DNA of 27,618 nucleotides from Subdoligranulum sp. (GCA_004555405.1 SFIE01000020.1:1-27618), one strand, 5' to 3'; positions 1-7,335 are shown, counted from the stretch's first letter. A program made the numbers and translations. Notes: generated by a model from the letters alone, not told the origin.

Positions 1-162
1 ATCACACAAAATATCTGGGGCCGCAGTTGGGATAACGATGTAGCTTCTCTGCGGGTATTTATGGCAACACTGCGGAAAAAGCTGGAGCCAACAGAGGAGT
101 CCCCACAATACATCCAGACACATATTGGCGTGGGCTACCGTATGATAAAAGTAAATGAATGA
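1..162 (+). CDS. Response regulator, KdpE-like, C-terminal fragment (cut by window start)
   Basis: The first 53 codons are the end of a winged-helix DNA-binding domain of the OmpR/PhoB class. The reading frame is open from base 1 and stops with TGA at 160-162. The visible part contains the recognition-helix region (VASLRVFMATLRKKLEP) and the wing ending in HIGVGYRM, the usual last element of this domain. The helix wording (LRVF..LRKKLEP) is closest to what I know of KdpE, the regulator of potassium uptake, so KdpE is the best guess. The receiver domain and phosphoacceptor Asp lie outside the window, so the subfamily cannot be settled. No sensor kinase or kdp gene is seen downstream; a hairpin follows the stop codon. 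Confidence 0.8.
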   Translation: MTQNIWGRSWDNDVASLRVFMATLRKKLEPTEESPQYIQTHIGVGYRMIKVNE

Positions 163-165
163 TAT

Positions 166-198
166 GAGGTCGGCCAGTGTTCGCACATGGCCGGCCTC
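166..198 (+). terminator. Hairpin after the response regulator gene
   Basis: Arms GAGGTCGGCCA and TGGCCGGCCTC pair with one mismatch around a 10-11 base loop, starting 4 bases after the stop codon. The following bases are only moderately T-rich (TTTTT appears about 20 bases later), so this is a weak rho-independent terminator or an RNA-protecting 3' hairpin. Confidence 0.5.
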
Positions 199-256
199 GC
201 TAATTGTGTTATGACGATTTTTCTTGTCCGTAAAAAATGTTGCATCTAATCATAGC

Positions 257-952
257 TTAACGTTCAAAGTCGATTCGTTTTTTCTTTGATTTTGGGGGAG
301 TGTGTTCGGACTGAATTTTCTGCTGTTGCGCTTGTTTCAGCTTTTGTACGGCCTGTTCGTCTGCATATTCGTGAAGCAACCCGGATGCCTTTCGTTTGCT
401 GTCGAGCATAGCAAGCGGGCGGTACTTATCCCCGTAAGCACGCTGTAGCTGTTCGACGGCATTTAGCTCCTTTTCAGGACGGATGGCCTGCCGTGCATCG
501 TGCAACTCCACCGGGTCAAGATCCACGGCTTGCGCTTTCAGCTCGGCATATTCAGCCAGAACCTTATCTAATTCAGCAGCGTATTTTTGCTCCTGTGCCT
601 CCAGCCTTTTCAGACCGGACTCCATGATGGCAATATCCTTGCGGAACGCCTCTGCGCCTGCATCCTCCGCATACTCAAATTTTTGCAAAAGAAGCGCCTT
701 TTCGGAACACAGTTCCTCTACATCTTCCGTCAGCTCGGCAATGCGGACAGCCAACGTCTTGTGTCGTTTCACGCGATATACTGGCAATTCCTTTTTCTCA
801 GCAATCAGTGCTTTACACTCCTTGCTCTTTTCCCTGATCTGCTGCACCAGACCGGTGTAACGCTCCATCTCTGGCTTCCATACGGAAAGAGATTTTTGAA
901 TATGCGTCTTGCCACCACGGATATGAGAGAGCTGATAGCAGAAGATCAGCAC
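257..952 (-). pseudogene. C-terminal remnant of a MobA/MobL-type relaxase
   Basis: The frame encodes about 231 residues, nearly all charged coiled coil (KPEMERYTGLVQQIREKSKE, then repeated E/K/A-rich heptads), and ends in a basic tail (PKSKKKRIDFER). This matches, from memory, the C-terminal helical part of MobA/MobL-type mobilisation relaxases common on clostridial integrative elements. The catalytic N-terminal nuclease (HUH histidines and Tyr) is absent. The only start available is GTG at 952, with no convincing ribosome site. Relaxase-like sequence begins at about residue 12-15, after a short non-homologous lead. In the same frame, nine codons upstream, lies the TAA stop of the membrane protein gene at 977. 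I read this as a decayed piece left by a mobile element. An expressed coiled-coil protein is possible but less likely. Confidence 0.6.
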
Positions 953-976
953 ACGGCTGCACAGCCCCCATGTGCC

Positions 977-1567
977 TTACATCGCACTTGTCAGGCCCAT
1001 CACGGTGAGTGCCGCACTCGCTGCAAGGCTCAGGGTCCACACCGCTGCGATCAGCCTTTCGCGGCGTGAGGGCGGCAGGATCTCCTCTCCTTCCTCCTGG
1101 GCGGCCCACAGATAGTGGCCGTGAGCCATAGCCTCCAGCACCCAATACACACAGGTGCAAGCCACTGCAGGGGCAAGTGCCCAGAGGCGTCTGTGCGGGA
1201 GCATCCACTGCTTGGATAGGATCACGAAAAACCACCAGAGCAGCACAAGGGGGTGCGCCAGTAGCTCTACTTTCGCGTTGGTGCGAACACTGCGTTCATC
1301 CAGCTTGTCATCATCGGTACAAAAGGTGCCCTCCTTCAGCGCCAAAAGATTGTTTCCCAGCACCGGAATATAAATGGTAAGCATAAACATTATCGCGATT
1401 CTTCCGCCGCAAAAGGCATCTGCCACAAACCATGCGATCAGCATCATCCACGGCCAGATCCTCACCAGCATTTTGTTCCGGCGGGCTTCCAAACGGGCCG
1501 TTCGTTCGTCCGCTATGGTTTCCATGTGATCGATCTCATAAAAAAGGTCCCATCTCCATGTTTTCAT
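977..1567 (-). CDS. Polytopic membrane protein paired with XRE regulator
   Basis: This is a protein of 196 residues with a charged cytoplasmic N-terminus (about 1-33) and about five hydrophobic segments (roughly 36-53, 55-73, 105-118, 128-146 and 172-192). Ala/Glu-rich and Arg-rich loops lie between them. I do not recognise a named family. Small membrane proteins encoded directly after a short XRE regulator are common in Firmicutes, and this one fits that layout. The start is ATG at 1567: it is preceded by AGGAGG at a good distance and overlaps the stop of the regulator as ATGA, which implies translational coupling. A longer frame to 1633 has no ribosome site and lies inside the regulator gene. 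The function is unknown; it may be sensed or controlled by its partner. Confidence 0.75.
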   Translation of the reverse strand: MKTWRWDLFYEIDHMETIADERTARLEARRNKMLVRIWPWMMLIAWFVADAFCGGRIAIMFMLTIYIPVLGNNLLALKEGTFCTDDDKLDERSVRTNAKVELLAHPLVLLWWFFVILSKQWMLPHRRLWALAPAVACTCVYWVLEAMAHGHYLWAAQEEGEEILPPSRRERLIAAVWTLSLAASAALTVMGLTSAM

Positions 1568-1770
1568 TGTGATTCCTCCTCCCAAAACAATTCGTCCAGC
1601 GTTTTGCCCAGAGCATGGCAAATCTGAATGCAAAGCTTCAATGTTGGATTATAGTCGCCGCGCTCGATCATATTGATCGTTTGGCGGCTCACTTCGATCT
1701 GTCGGGCCAGTTCTTCCTGGCTGAGGCCGAGCGCCTTGCGCGCCAGCTTCATGCGCTCGTTTTGTGCCAT
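1564..1770 (-). CDS. Small XRE-family HTH transcriptional regulator
   Basis: This is a 68-residue protein made almost entirely of one Cro/C1-type helix-turn-helix domain. Helices 2-3 are at about 16-34 (LSQEELARQIEVSRQTINMI), followed by the usual ERGDYNPTLKL motif. It resembles the short YozG/regulator type, which binds operators as a dimer. The start is ATG at 1770, with GGAGG about eight bases upstream; the frame extends to 1824 but without a ribosome site. It precedes and overlaps the membrane protein gene by 4 bases. Its promoter is flanked by direct repeats that could be its own operator, so autoregulation is likely (inference). Confidence 0.88.
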   Translation of the reverse strand: MAQNERMKLARKALGLSQEELARQIEVSRQTINMIERGDYNPTLKLCIQICHALGKTLDELFWEEESQ

Positions 1771-1818
1771 GGGGGCGCCTCCTTTCCAAAATAGATGTCG
1801 TAGATGCCGTGTTCCTTT

Positions 1819-1861
1819 TGTCAATTATATTTTACATTCGCCCAGAGCAAATGTCAATTAT
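1819..1861. repeat. Two 10-bp direct repeats flanking the XRE promoter
   Basis: TGTCAATTAT occurs at 1819-1828 and again at 1852-1861, 33 bp apart start to start, or about three helical turns. The right copy covers the -35 box and the left copy lies just downstream of the -10 box, where a repressor would block RNA polymerase. Confidence 0.7.
1829..1857 (-). promoter_or_regulatory. Promoter of the XRE/membrane protein pair
   Basis: On the minus strand, TTGACA (1852-1857) and TAAAAT (1829-1834) are separated by exactly 17 bases. It sits about 60 bases upstream of the XRE start, and a near-consensus -35 box makes this a strong sigma-A promoter candidate. Confidence 0.75.
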
Positions 1862-1887
1862 TTGCGACATTTTCAGTGATTGCGACA
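1862..1887. repeat. Two 8-bp direct repeats upstream of the XRE promoter
   Basis: TTGCGACA occurs at 1862-1869 and 1880-1887, 18 bp apart, immediately upstream of the -35 box. This position suits an activator or additional operator contacts. Confidence 0.6.
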
Positions 1888-2028
1888 AAGCACTTGCTCT
1901 TTAATTGTGTAAAACGCCCAATGCCTTGTTTGCACACAAAAACAATCAGACACCCCTGCCCACGGGATTTTCGGAAAGATCGGGTCGATCTTATCTGCCG
2001 GCCATAACAAAAAGCTGTACAAAAATCA

Positions 2029-2068
2029 AGCCCGGCGGATGCCTTTACCAAAGGCGATCGCCGGGCTT
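2029..2068 (-). terminator. Terminator of the AI-2E permease unit
   Basis: Arms AAGCCCGGCG and CGCCGGGCTT form a perfect 10-bp stem, extended by inner GCCTTT/AAAGGC pairing. On the minus strand it is followed by GATTTTTG, a short T-run. It lies 20 bases after the stop codon of the small protein gene at 2089. Confidence 0.75.
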
Positions 2069-2088
2069 ATCCCGTTTTTATGGCAGCC

Positions 2089-2424
2089 TCACGCCGCCCG
2101 CACCGTTACCGGGCGCAGCGTAAGGTTTCCGGCCCCTTTCACCGTGTACCACTTTCCTTTTTCCAGCCGGATCTTTTCCGAAGTGCCGTGCGTAATGTAA
2201 CCCACAATATACTGCTTTCCGGTTGCCACATCCGTAAAGATCACATCGGTATCACAGTCGCCGCTTACCGTTACGGTTGCCCAAAGAGGCCGGATCTGTT
2301 CCGCTTTTTCCGTGCTTTCACCGCTGGCAAGGGTAACGGTATGCGCTTTTTGCACCATAAAACCCATCACGATCAAAGCCAACAGCAAAATTGCCGTGCA
2401 TAAAACAACTCGTTTGGTTTTCAT
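2089..2424 (-). CDS. Small membrane-anchored or secreted protein of unknown function
   Basis: This protein of 111 residues has a short basic N-terminus (MKTKR) and one hydrophobic segment at about residues 6-24, which serves as a signal peptide or anchor. The remaining roughly 85 residues would lie outside the cell. They look like a small beta-rich domain (alternating hydrophobic/polar stretches such as VTVSGDCDTDVIFTDVATG) with one Cys and no catalytic motif. I do not recognise the family. It starts 12 bases after the stop of the AI-2E permease gene and precedes a terminator, so both are probably on one transcript. A role as partner of the permease is only suggested by position. Confidence 0.7.
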   Translation of the reverse strand: MKTKRVVLCTAILLLALIVMGFMVQKAHTVTLASGESTEKAEQIRPLWATVTVSGDCDTDVIFTDVATGKQYIVGYITHGTSEKIRLEKGKWYTVKGAGNLTLRPVTVRAA

Positions 2425-2436
2425 AAAAGCCCTCCG

Positions 2437-3645
2437 TTACGCCTTGGCTTCTGGGCGGGCAGAAGTTTGCCCCTGTGCGTTTTTGATAAATTCCAGATAC
2501 AGGCTGTACAGCACTGCGCATACAGGCACACTGAACAGCATACCCAAAATGCCGAGCGCCTCGCCGCCCAGCGTGACAGCCATCAGCACCAGCAATCCGG
2601 GCAGGCCAACGGATTTGCCCACCACTCTGGGGTAGATCAAATTGCCTTCCACCTGCTGCAGGATCAACAGAAACACCACAAACCACACCGCCTTGACGGG
2701 GTCAGCCAGCAGGATCAAAAATGTGCCGAGACCGCCGCCGATCCATGCACCGAACACCGGGATCAGCGCCGTGGCAGCCACAAAGGCCGAAACCGCCCCG
2801 GCATACGGGATGCCCAAAATCAGCATTCCCAAAAAGCACAGCACACCGATGATGACTGCCTCGGTAAGCTGGCCAGTCACAAAATTGGTAAAGGTCTGCT
2901 TGGTCAGGGTGACAATATGCAGCACCCGCTGTGCGTTTTTTTGCGGCAGCACCAGCATCACCAGATTTTTCAGGTGTGCGGAAACAACCTCTTTCTTCGC
3001 CAGCAGATACAGGGCAAACACCAGCGCCAGCATCACATTGACAAGGCTCGAAAGCACCGAGCCTGCCGCCCCCAAAGTCACGGTGATGATGCCGCTGCCC
3101 TCGTTGTGGAGCAGTGTTGTGATCTTCTCCATCAGCAGATCGGTGTCCAGCGCGTATTCCGGCAAAATCACCCCGTGTTTGGCGGCAAATTGCACCGCAC
3201 CGGCCCACCATTGGCCCAGTTTCTCGGCGTAGCTGGGCAAATTGCGCACAAACTCGTTGCCGGATTCCCGCAGGCTCGGCAGCATCATAAACGCCACAGC
3301 AAACAGAATGCCCAGCACCAGCAACGTGCTCAGGGCCAGGCAGACAGGGCGGGCCAGCTTTTCGGGCGCATTTTTGCAAACACGCCGCCATGTGCGCTCC
3401 ATCGGGTGCAGCAGAATGTTGATGACAAAGGCAAACGCGCCGCCCATCAGAAACGGCGTAAACACCGCCAGCACTCTGCACAAAAACTGCAGCACAGCGT
3501 TCAGATTCAGCAGCACCCACGCAAACACAAGCGTAAGCAGCAATGCGTGAAAAATATAGCGGGCGGTTTCTTTTTCCAAAATGACCCTTGGCTTGGTTTC
3601 AGCGGCAGCTTTGTCAGCCTCTGTGTTGGATGTTTGTTTTATCAT
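2437..3645 (-). CDS. AI-2E family transporter (PF01594-type permease)
   Basis: This is a 402-residue polytopic membrane protein of the TqsA/YtvI/PerM superfamily. An early pair of membrane helices (about 30-75) is followed by another helix and a soluble stretch with the LPSYAEKLGQWW-type segment typical of the family. The conserved C-terminal block has FVTGQLTEAVIIGVLCFLGM and LIPVFGAWIGGG, followed by LADPVKAVWFVVFLLILQQVEGN, the most recognisable signature. Relatives export autoinducer-2, act as Na+/H+ antiporters or have unknown substrates, so the substrate cannot be named. The start is ATG at 3645, with GGGAG upstream. The short C-terminal tail is basic and polar. It heads a two-gene unit with the small protein downstream. 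Confidence 0.9.
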   Translation of the reverse strand: MIKQTSNTEADKAAAETKPRVILEKETARYIFHALLLTLVFAWVLLNLNAVLQFLCRVLAVFTPFLMGGAFAFVINILLHPMERTWRRVCKNAPEKLARPVCLALSTLLVLGILFAVAFMMLPSLRESGNEFVRNLPSYAEKLGQWWAGAVQFAAKHGVILPEYALDTDLLMEKITTLLHNEGSGIITVTLGAAGSVLSSLVNVMLALVFALYLLAKKEVVSAHLKNLVMLVLPQKNAQRVLHIVTLTKQTFTNFVTGQLTEAVIIGVLCFLGMLILGIPYAGAVSAFVAATALIPVFGAWIGGGLGTFLILLADPVKAVWFVVFLLILQQVEGNLIYPRVVGKSVGLPGLLVLMAVTLGGEALGILGMLFSVPVCAVLYSLYLEFIKNAQGQTSARPEAKA

Positions 3646-3693
3646 GGTTTTCTCCCTCTATCAAGCAGTTTTTGTGTATGATCCTCTGCCTTT

Positions 3694-3724
3694 AATATAA
3701 GCATATCCAAGCCGCGCCGGTCAA
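3694..3724 (-). promoter_or_regulatory. Possible promoter of the AI-2E permease unit
   Basis: On the minus strand, TTGACC (3719-3724) is followed by TATATT (3694-3699) with a long 19-base spacer, 49 bases upstream of the start codon. The spacer is outside the optimum, so the call is weak. Confidence 0.4.
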
Positions 3725-3893
3725 GAATTTGGGCCAAAAATTCATAGTCTATTCATAATAAAATATGGCAATTCTCTTGTTGATGGGCACACGGAAATAT
3801 TCATTCCGATGCAGCCGTTTCAAAAAGGCAGCTCTATGCTGCGGTTTCCGGCGCATGGCAGCTACGCCGCAAGGTTTTCTGCACATAAAAATA

Positions 3894-3933
3894 CGCGCAG
3901 CGGGCCGCCTTCGGCGAAGGTGGCCGCTGCGCG
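3894..3933 (-). terminator. Terminator of the NhaC-type antiporter gene
   Basis: A long stem pairs CGCGCAGCGG with CCGCTGCGCG, extended inward by further pairs (GCCTTCG/CGAAGG). On the minus strand it is followed by TATTTTTATG. It begins 18 bases after the stop codon. Confidence 0.8.
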
Positions 3934-3951
3934 CAAAAGCCGCATGGTGAT

Positions 3952-5262
3952 TTACTTTTTATCAAAAAGAATAAACAGCAGGCTGGACAGACACAGCAGG
4001 AAGGGATAGAACAGCAGCGGAATGATATCAAAGGCACTGATGGTATACCCCAGTGTGGCGCAGGTGGAAAGTGCCACCAGCATTTGGGCGCCGTAGGGAA
4101 TAACGCCCTGGAACACGCAGGAGAAGGTGTCCAGCAGCGAAGCCGAGCGCTTGGGGCTGATGCCGTATTCCCCGGCTACCTCCTTGGCGATGGGGCCTGC
4201 CATAACGATGGCCACCGTGTTGTTGGCCGTGGCAATATCCATAAGGCCCACCAGCAGGCCGATGCCCAGCTGGCCGCCCCGCTTGCCCCGGAACATACGG
4301 CGAATAAAGGCAAGAATGCTTTCAAAGCCGCCGTAAGCCCGGATCAGACCGCACAGAGAGGCCACCAAAATGGTTACCAAAATGGTTTCAAACATACCCG
4401 ACACGCCGCTGCCCATGTTGCCCATAAGCTCTAACGCTGTAACCTTCCCGGCAGCGAGGGTAATGGCCGCACCGGCAGCAATGCCGACGAGCAGCACCAC
4501 AAACACATTCAGGCCCACAATGCCGCCCATGAGCACCAGCACATACGGAATGATCAGCACCAGATCATGGCCGCCGGAAACCGCGTTTTGCACATCGGTG
4601 CCCAGAGATACGGCGATGATCAGCGCCAAGGCTGCCAGAGCGGCAGGCAGGGCAATTTTAAAATTTGCACGGAATTTATCCTTCATCTCCGTGCCCTGCG
4701 TAGAACAGGCTGCGATGGTGGTGTCGGAAATAAAGCTGAGGTTATCGCCAAACATAGCGCCGCCCATGACAGAGGCGATGCACAAGGGCAGATCAAAGCC
4801 GGAATTGGCCGACACAGCCACCGCAATGGGGGCCAAAAGCGTGATGGTGCCCACCGAGGTTCCCATGGCCATGGATACAAAGCAGGCCACCACAAACAGC
4901 ACCGCCACCGCCAGCTTTACCGGGGCAATGGACAGCAGAAAATAGGCCACGGCCTCGGCGCTGGAGCGCCCGGTGACCCCCACAAAGATACCGGCCACCA
5001 AAAAAATAAGGATCATCGTGACAATGTTTTTATCCCCGATCCCCTGCCCCATCAGCACCAGCTTTTCTTCAAAGCTCACACGGCGATTTTGCAGGCAGGC
5101 CACCAAAAGGGCCACCAAAAAGGCCACCACGATGGGAATTTGATAAAAGCCCATCTCGATTTTTAAAACATACTCCAAAATAATGCCCAGCACCAGATAC
5201 AGCGCTAAAAATACGGCCACCGGCAGCAGAGCCACGGCCCGGGGGATCGGCTTTTTCTCCAT
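3952..5262 (-). CDS. Na+/H+ antiporter NhaC-type membrane protein
   Basis: This is a 436-residue integral membrane protein with 11-12 hydrophobic helices. Signatures of the NhaC family (PF03553) include GTSVGTITLLAP near residue 135 and GGAMFGDNLSFISDTTIAA near 165-185. A repeat of that architecture lies in the second half (GLMDIATANNTVAIVMAGP). These broken-helix segments carry the Asp/Thr residues thought to bind ions. It probably exchanges Na+ for H+; malate/lactate-type antiport (MleN-like) is an alternative in this family. ATG at 5262 is chosen because AAGGAG lies about eight bases upstream; an upstream start at 5286 lacks a ribosome site. It is monocistronic, with its own promoter and terminator. 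Confidence 0.9.
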   Translation of the reverse strand: MEKKPIPRAVALLPVAVFLALYLVLGIILEYVLKIEMGFYQIPIVVAFLVALLVACLQNRRVSFEEKLVLMGQGIGDKNIVTMILIFLVAGIFVGVTGRSSAEAVAYFLLSIAPVKLAVAVLFVVACFVSMAMGTSVGTITLLAPIAVAVSANSGFDLPLCIASVMGGAMFGDNLSFISDTTIAACSTQGTEMKDKFRANFKIALPAALAALALIIAVSLGTDVQNAVSGGHDLVLIIPYVLVLMGGIVGLNVFVVLLVGIAAGAAITLAAGKVTALELMGNMGSGVSGMFETILVTILVASLCGLIRAYGGFESILAFIRRMFRGKRGGQLGIGLLVGLMDIATANNTVAIVMAGPIAKEVAGEYGISPKRSASLLDTFSCVFQGVIPYGAQMLVALSTCATLGYTISAFDIIPLLFYPFLLCLSSLLFILFDKK

Positions 5263-5307
5263 TCGTTCCTTCTCCTTTATAAACACCTGGTTTTTTCGGT
5301 ATTTTTG

Positions 5308-5336
5308 ATGGTATCATGCGGCGCAGCAAATGTCAA
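5308..5336 (-). promoter_or_regulatory. Promoter of the antiporter gene
   Basis: On the minus strand, TTGACA (5331-5336) is followed after 17 bases by TACCAT (5308-5313). The -10 is preceded by TGA, giving an extended -10 (TGATACCAT). It lies about 46 bases upstream of the start. Confidence 0.7.
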
Positions 5337-5494
5337 TCAATCAGCAGCTGCTGCCCAATTTTATCCTTTTTCTCTTTAACTGCGTTTGCTTTTTCTCTCC
5401 ATCATGCACCCCTGTGATGCACTGGCGTGTATGGGCAGGCCGAATAAGCGCGCTCTGTAAGCAGCGCCGCCCTGCCGGGCACAGCTATCAAAAA

Positions 5495-5524
5495 ATCTCC
5501 TGCACCCGATGGGATGCAGGAGAT
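5495..5524 (-). terminator. Terminator of the BmpA-like lipoprotein gene
   Basis: ATCTCCTGCA and TGCAGGAGAT are perfect 10-base arms, with inner CCC/GGG pairing. On the minus strand they are followed by TTTTTGAT. This is a classic rho-independent terminator, 36 bases after the stop codon. Confidence 0.9.
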
Positions 5525-5560
5525 CTTTTATGTGGTCAGATCGGTTCAGCGGATCAGCAA

Positions 5561-6643
5561 TTAGTTGTCCAGCTCGAACACATCAGAGCCAACCTGCTCT
5601 TCCAGCTCATCGCCGGTGGTGGGAACAACGATCTCGCCGGACTGGATGGCAGCCTTAGCGTCCTCAACAGCAGCGATCATGTCCTCGGTCAGCAGGGTCT
5701 GGGTGGGGGCAATGTCCACACCGCCGTTGCTCATGTCGTACAGGTGTACACCGGCCTCGAAAGCATCAGCCTTCACAGCCTTGGAAACATCCTGAGAAGC
5801 AATGTCAACACGCTTCATAGCGCTGGTCAGCACAACATCGGGAGCCAGGGGGCTCTGGTCGGTGTCAACGCCGATAGCAAATACGCCGTTGGTGTTGCAG
5901 GCTTCGATCACACCGTTGCCGGTGCCGCCGGCTGCATGATAAATCACATCAGCGCCGTTGGTGATCATCTGGGTAGCAGCAGCGGAACCGCCGGCTGCAT
6001 CGCCGAAGGAGTTAGCATTGAACTGCAGAACCTTTGCATCGGGGTTTGCAGCCAGAACACCGGCGATGTAGCCCACGCCGAACTTGTTCATGCTCTCGGA
6101 AACCATGCCCTGCACATAGCCCACCGTGTTGGACTTGGTAGCCATACCGGCAACCACGCCAACCAGGTAGGAAGCCTGCTCCTGAGCAAACATCAGGCAG
6201 GCAACATTGGGCAGATCCTGGCAGGTAGCGTCATCAATGATGGCGAACTTCTGATCAGGGTTAGCCTCAGCGGCAGCACGGGTAGCATCGGCCAGCATGT
6301 AGCCAACGCTGATGATCAGGTCGTAATCCTCGTCGATGAAGGCTTCCAGGTTGGCAGCATAGTCAGCATCGGTATGGGACTCGAGATAGCTCACCTCAAA
6401 AGAGGGGTCCTCAGCGGCCAGAGCCTGCAGGCCTTCCCAAGAAGTCTGGTTGAAGGACTTGTCGTTCACGCCGCCCACATCGGTAACCATGCCGATCTTA
6501 ACGGTTTTGCCGTCAGCTGCGGGAGTGGAGGCAGCCTGAGATGCTGCAGAGGCAGCGGGTGCGCTGGAAGCAGTGCTGGAGCCGCAAGCCACCAGGCTCA
6601 TGCTCATAGCTGCTGCCAGAACAAAGGCAACTACTTTTTTCAT
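5561..6643 (-). CDS. BMP/PnrA-family nucleoside-binding lipoprotein of an ABC transporter
   Basis: This 360-residue solute-binding protein of the BmpA/TmpC/PnrA class (PF02608) should capture purine or other nucleosides outside the membrane. It has a lipoprotein signal peptide (MKKVVAFVLAAAMSMSLVAC) with lipid attachment at Cys20. A Ser/Ala-rich linker follows to about residue 45. The family motifs are KIGMVTDVGGVNDKSFNQ at the start of the mature domain, YDLIISVGYMLADA, EQASYLVGVVAGMA and YHAAGGTGNGVIEA. Codon use is strongly biased to a few codons, suggesting high expression. It has its own strong promoter and terminator. The neighbouring cdd and deoD genes support a nucleoside ligand. The ATPase and permease genes that normally follow are not adjacent, so the transporter must be completed from elsewhere. 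Confidence 0.93.
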   Translation of the reverse strand: MKKVVAFVLAAAMSMSLVACGSSTASSAPAASAASQAASTPAADGKTVKIGMVTDVGGVNDKSFNQTSWEGLQALAAEDPSFEVSYLESHTDADYAANLEAFIDEDYDLIISVGYMLADATRAAAEANPDQKFAIIDDATCQDLPNVACLMFAQEQASYLVGVVAGMATKSNTVGYVQGMVSESMNKFGVGYIAGVLAANPDAKVLQFNANSFGDAAGGSAAATQMITNGADVIYHAAGGTGNGVIEACNTNGVFAIGVDTDQSPLAPDVVLTSAMKRVDIASQDVSKAVKADAFEAGVHLYDMSNGGVDIAPTQTLLTEDMIAAVEDAKAAIQSGEIVVPTTGDELEEQVGSDVFELDN

Positions 6644-6690
6644 TGTGTTTTCTCCTTATTGTCAATAAGTTGATCGTACCGATCGGCACG

Positions 6691-6708
6691 CTGCAAACAA
6701 TATTGCAG
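6691..6708. promoter_or_regulatory. Inverted repeat just downstream of the lipoprotein promoter
   Basis: CTGCAA-N6-TTGCAG is a perfect inverted repeat, roughly +11 to +28 relative to the expected transcription start. This is a typical repressor position. A second small palindrome, GATCG-TAC-CGATC, lies next to it at about 6672-6684. The binding protein is unknown. Confidence 0.5.
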
Positions 6709-6725
6709 TTTACCAATCTCAGTTT

Positions 6726-6754
6726 ATTATACCAGCAGCGCCCCTGTTTGGCAA
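6726..6754 (-). promoter_or_regulatory. Promoter of the BmpA-like lipoprotein gene
   Basis: On the minus strand, TTGCCA (6749-6754) is followed after 17 bases by a consensus TATAAT (6726-6731). The leader to the start codon is about 75 bases, and an AAGGAGAAA ribosome site lies before the ATG. Confidence 0.85.
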
Positions 6755-6836
6755 GCCGTAACGCAGGGATACTTTACACGATTTATACAAAATCTTGCTT
6801 TCGGGCACCGTTTTTTTGCCGTTTTTGCAATATAAA

Positions 6837-6872
6837 CGCCCTCTTCGGCTGCACACGCAGCCAAAGAGGGCG
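6837..6872 (-). terminator. Terminator of the deoD-cdd unit
   Basis: CGCCCTCTTCGGCTGC pairs with GCAGCCAAAGAGGGCG (one mismatch, 4-base loop). On the minus strand it is followed by the A/T-rich stretch TTTATATTGC. It lies about 25 bases after the cdd stop codon. Confidence 0.75.
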
Positions 6873-6897
6873 CCCAGGCAGGCTTTTGCGGGCCTTT

Positions 6898-7317
6898 TTA
6901 TTTATGCAGGTTGGCCGGGCCAAAGCTCAAGGGCAACAGCTCGCCCAAGGTCATGGTGATATAATCCGCCGGGCTTTTGGCAATGATCACCGGCATATCC
7001 AGGCTGCAGAATTCCGCCATCACCTGGCGGCACACGCCGCACGGGCCGGTGGGCAGGGTGTTGCTTTCGCCCTCCATGCTGCCCACAATGGCAATGGCTG
7101 CAAATTCGCGCTCGCCCTCGCTCACCGCTTTAAAAATAGCCGTGCGCTCGGCGCAGTTGCTGGGGGTGTAGGCTGCGTTTTCAATATTGCAGCCCTTATA
7201 CACCTTGCCCTGCTTGGTCAAAAGTGCTGCCCCCACCTGAAAATGGCTGTAGGGCGTATAGGCATGGCTGCGTGCCTCAATGGCCTGCTCGATAAGATAT
7301 TTTTCGTTGATCTGCAT
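6898..7317 (-). CDS. cdd: Cytidine deaminase
   Basis: This is a 139-residue tetrameric-type cytidine deaminase, which converts cytidine/deoxycytidine to uridine/deoxyuridine in pyrimidine salvage. The zinc site is complete: Cys55 and catalytic Glu57 in NCAERTA, and Cys93 and Cys96 in GPCGVCRQ. The substrate-binding CNIENAAY segment (about 43-50) and the N-terminal YTPYSHFQVGAAL motif are also present. Length is normal for the family. It starts 18 bases after the deoD stop with an AGAAAGGG ribosome site, so it is co-transcribed with deoD and followed by a terminator. Confidence 0.96.
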   Translation of the reverse strand: MQINEKYLIEQAIEARSHAYTPYSHFQVGAALLTKQGKVYKGCNIENAAYTPSNCAERTAIFKAVSEGEREFAAIAIVGSMEGESNTLPTGPCGVCRQVMAEFCSLDMPVIIAKSPADYITMTLGELLPLSFGPANLHK

Positions 7318-7335
7318 ACTTATGCCCTTTCTGCT

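Larger units (their letters stand above)
1771..2088. other. Intergenic stretch of 318 bases
   Basis: It holds the XRE leader, promoter and direct repeats (1771-1887) and the terminator of the AI-2E permease unit (2029-2068). In the A+T-richer middle part (about 1890-2020) I see no gene, RNA or repeat. Confidence 0.6.
3646..3951. other. Intergenic stretch of 306 bases
   Basis: It contains the possible promoter of the AI-2E permease gene at its left and the terminator of the antiporter gene at its right. Between 3725 and 3885 I see no gene, repeat or RNA element. Confidence 0.6.
5263..5560. other. Intergenic stretch of 298 bases
   Basis: It holds the antiporter promoter on the left and the terminator of the lipoprotein gene on the right. 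Between 5337 and 5490 nothing could be identified. Confidence 0.55.

Noticed and set aside
2467..5166. Long plus-strand frames opposite the AI-2E permease and antiporter genes
   Set aside because: The compositions are Gln/His-rich and the frames are shadows of membrane protein genes.
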